This document shows positions 6,193 through 6,410 of a stretch of 6,410 nt of DNA, piece by piece. How positions within the stretch are numbered: the stretch's first letter is position 1; every line of letters begins with the position of its first letter. Under the pieces are notes generated by a model. That model saw nothing but the letters and a program-made list of their open reading frames with translations. It was not told where the DNA came from and did not search any database. A program made the translations under genes and the position numbers. The stretch lies in contig JAEEOX010000207.1 in the NCBI GenBank assembly GCA_016284485.1, forward strand, positions 1 through 6,410, in the 5' to 3' direction. Source of the stretch: Bacillota bacterium. Lineage in GTDB: Bacteria; Bacillota; Clostridia; Peptostreptococcales; Anaerovoracaceae.

Positions 6193-6230
6193 AAAGAACG
6201 CATCCACGTTTGTGGATGCGTTCTTTTATA
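6193..6230 (+). terminator. Strong intrinsic terminator of the tRNA gene
   Basis: A perfect 15-bp stem (6193-6207 with 6212-6226) closes a GTTT loop and runs into a T-rich tail (TTCTTTTATA). It begins five bases after the tRNA CCA. The A-rich 5' foot means it could also work, more weakly, for a transcript coming from the right on the minus strand. Confidence 0.9.
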
Positions 6231-6237
6231 TCTCCAA

Positions 6238-6383
6238 GGCACGGGACTCGAACCCGAAAGGGCGCGACCGTAAGCGAGACAGTCCGGTGGACTGTCGAGT
6301 AGGGAGCGGGTCAAGCCGACCGAAAGGGGAGGCGCAGACCGGCAGACATGAGCGGAGCGAAATGGCTGCTAAGTCCCGTGCCC
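6238..6383. repeat. Structured non-coding segment bounded by tRNA-Ser 3'-end copies
   Basis: I see no credible gene here; both strands stay open in more than one frame, as GC-rich structured DNA often does. The left end (6238-6256) is an exact 19-base reverse complement of the tRNA T arm and acceptor side (6161-6179). The right end (6372-6383) is an exact 12-base direct copy of 6169-6180. The two ends therefore pair as an 11-bp inverted repeat (6238-6248 with 6372-6382). Inside are a CCC-GAAA-GGG hairpin (6253-6262), an 8-bp GACAGTCC/GGACTGTC hairpin (6278-6285 with 6289-6296), a GCC..CC-GAAA-GG..GGC hairpin (6315-6333) and a GCAG-A-CAT/ATG-G-CTGC stem (6342-6349 with 6362-6369). It may be a dispersed repeat or a structured RNA. 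I recognise no known RNA family. The window ends 27 bases later. Confidence 0.6.
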
Positions 6384-6410
6384 ATGCCGGACAGATCGTT
6401 GCGCGGACTG

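Noticed and set aside
6238..6256. A second tRNA on the minus strand
   Set aside because: A T arm (GGGTTCGAGTCCC) is readable on the minus strand, but no matching acceptor stem, anticodon arm or CCA is found.
6078..6314. Small open frames on both strands across the tRNA (one containing GFESRAL, the other GTGLEPAG)
   Set aside because: These strings are the T arm of the tRNA translated in either direction. Such frames are commonly misannotated next to tRNAs.
6231..6410. Part of rRNA, tmRNA, RNase P RNA, SRP RNA or a hammerhead ribozyme
   Set aside because: None of the conserved cores I know for these was found. The GAGCGGAGCGAAA stretch lacks the CUGANGA half of a hammerhead core.
1..6410. 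CRISPR arrays, insertion sequences, toxin-antitoxin or phage-defence genes
   Set aside because: No regularly spaced repeats, transposase or integrase motifs, or small paired genes of these kinds were found on either strand.

Overview
The window looks like the chromosome of an anaerobic Gram-positive bacterium of the class Clostridia (Bacillota). The signs are strong AGGAGG-type ribosome binding sites, a two-domain ECF-transporter ATPase carrying the DUF3744 linker, a DUF4349 lipoprotein, a solo B3/B4 protein, frequent AGG/AGA arginine codons, consensus sigma-70/SigA promoters, and a CCA-encoding serine tRNA. Base composition is moderately GC-rich by eye (not counted). I cannot name the species.

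Layout. (1) 1-1901, plus strand: the 3' end of an ECF importer operon, namely the second half of a fused ATPase (cut by the left edge) and, overlapping by 8 bases, the transmembrane coupling subunit EcfT. The substrate-binding S component is not in the window, so the vitamin or metal carried is unknown. (2) 1902-2870, minus strand: a PAP2-family membrane phosphatase whose stop codon abuts the EcfT stop in one TGATCA palindrome. (3) 2871-3071: a divergent control region with interlocked promoters, one of them full consensus (TTGACA-17-TATAAT), followed by a leader of about 110 nt. (4) 3072-3782, plus strand: a solo B3/B4 (PheRS beta-like) protein, closed by a good intrinsic terminator. (5) 3919-4998, plus strand: a DUF4349 lipoprotein with a C-terminal membrane helix, preceded by a GC-only hairpin. 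(6) 5026-5922, minus strand: a diacylglycerol kinase/YegS-type lipid kinase, convergent with the lipoprotein gene. The shared bidirectional terminator contains the kinase stop codon in its loop. (7) 5923-6101: a divergent promoter region with no gene. (8) 6102-6187: tRNA-Ser(GGA) with its own promoter and a strong terminator. (9) 6238-6383: a non-coding, highly structured segment bounded by copies of the 3' end of that tRNA in both orientations. Bases 6384-6410 show nothing I recognise.

Together the genes are mostly ordinary housekeeping and envelope functions: micronutrient import, lipid-phosphate turnover by PAP2 and the lipid kinase, tRNA charging or quality control, and an envelope lipoprotein. 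They do not form one pathway or operon. The least explained sequence is the tRNA-linked structured repeat at the right end. The compact gene-boundary arrangements (abutting palindromic stops, a stop codon inside a terminator loop, crossed divergent promoters) also deserve a look.
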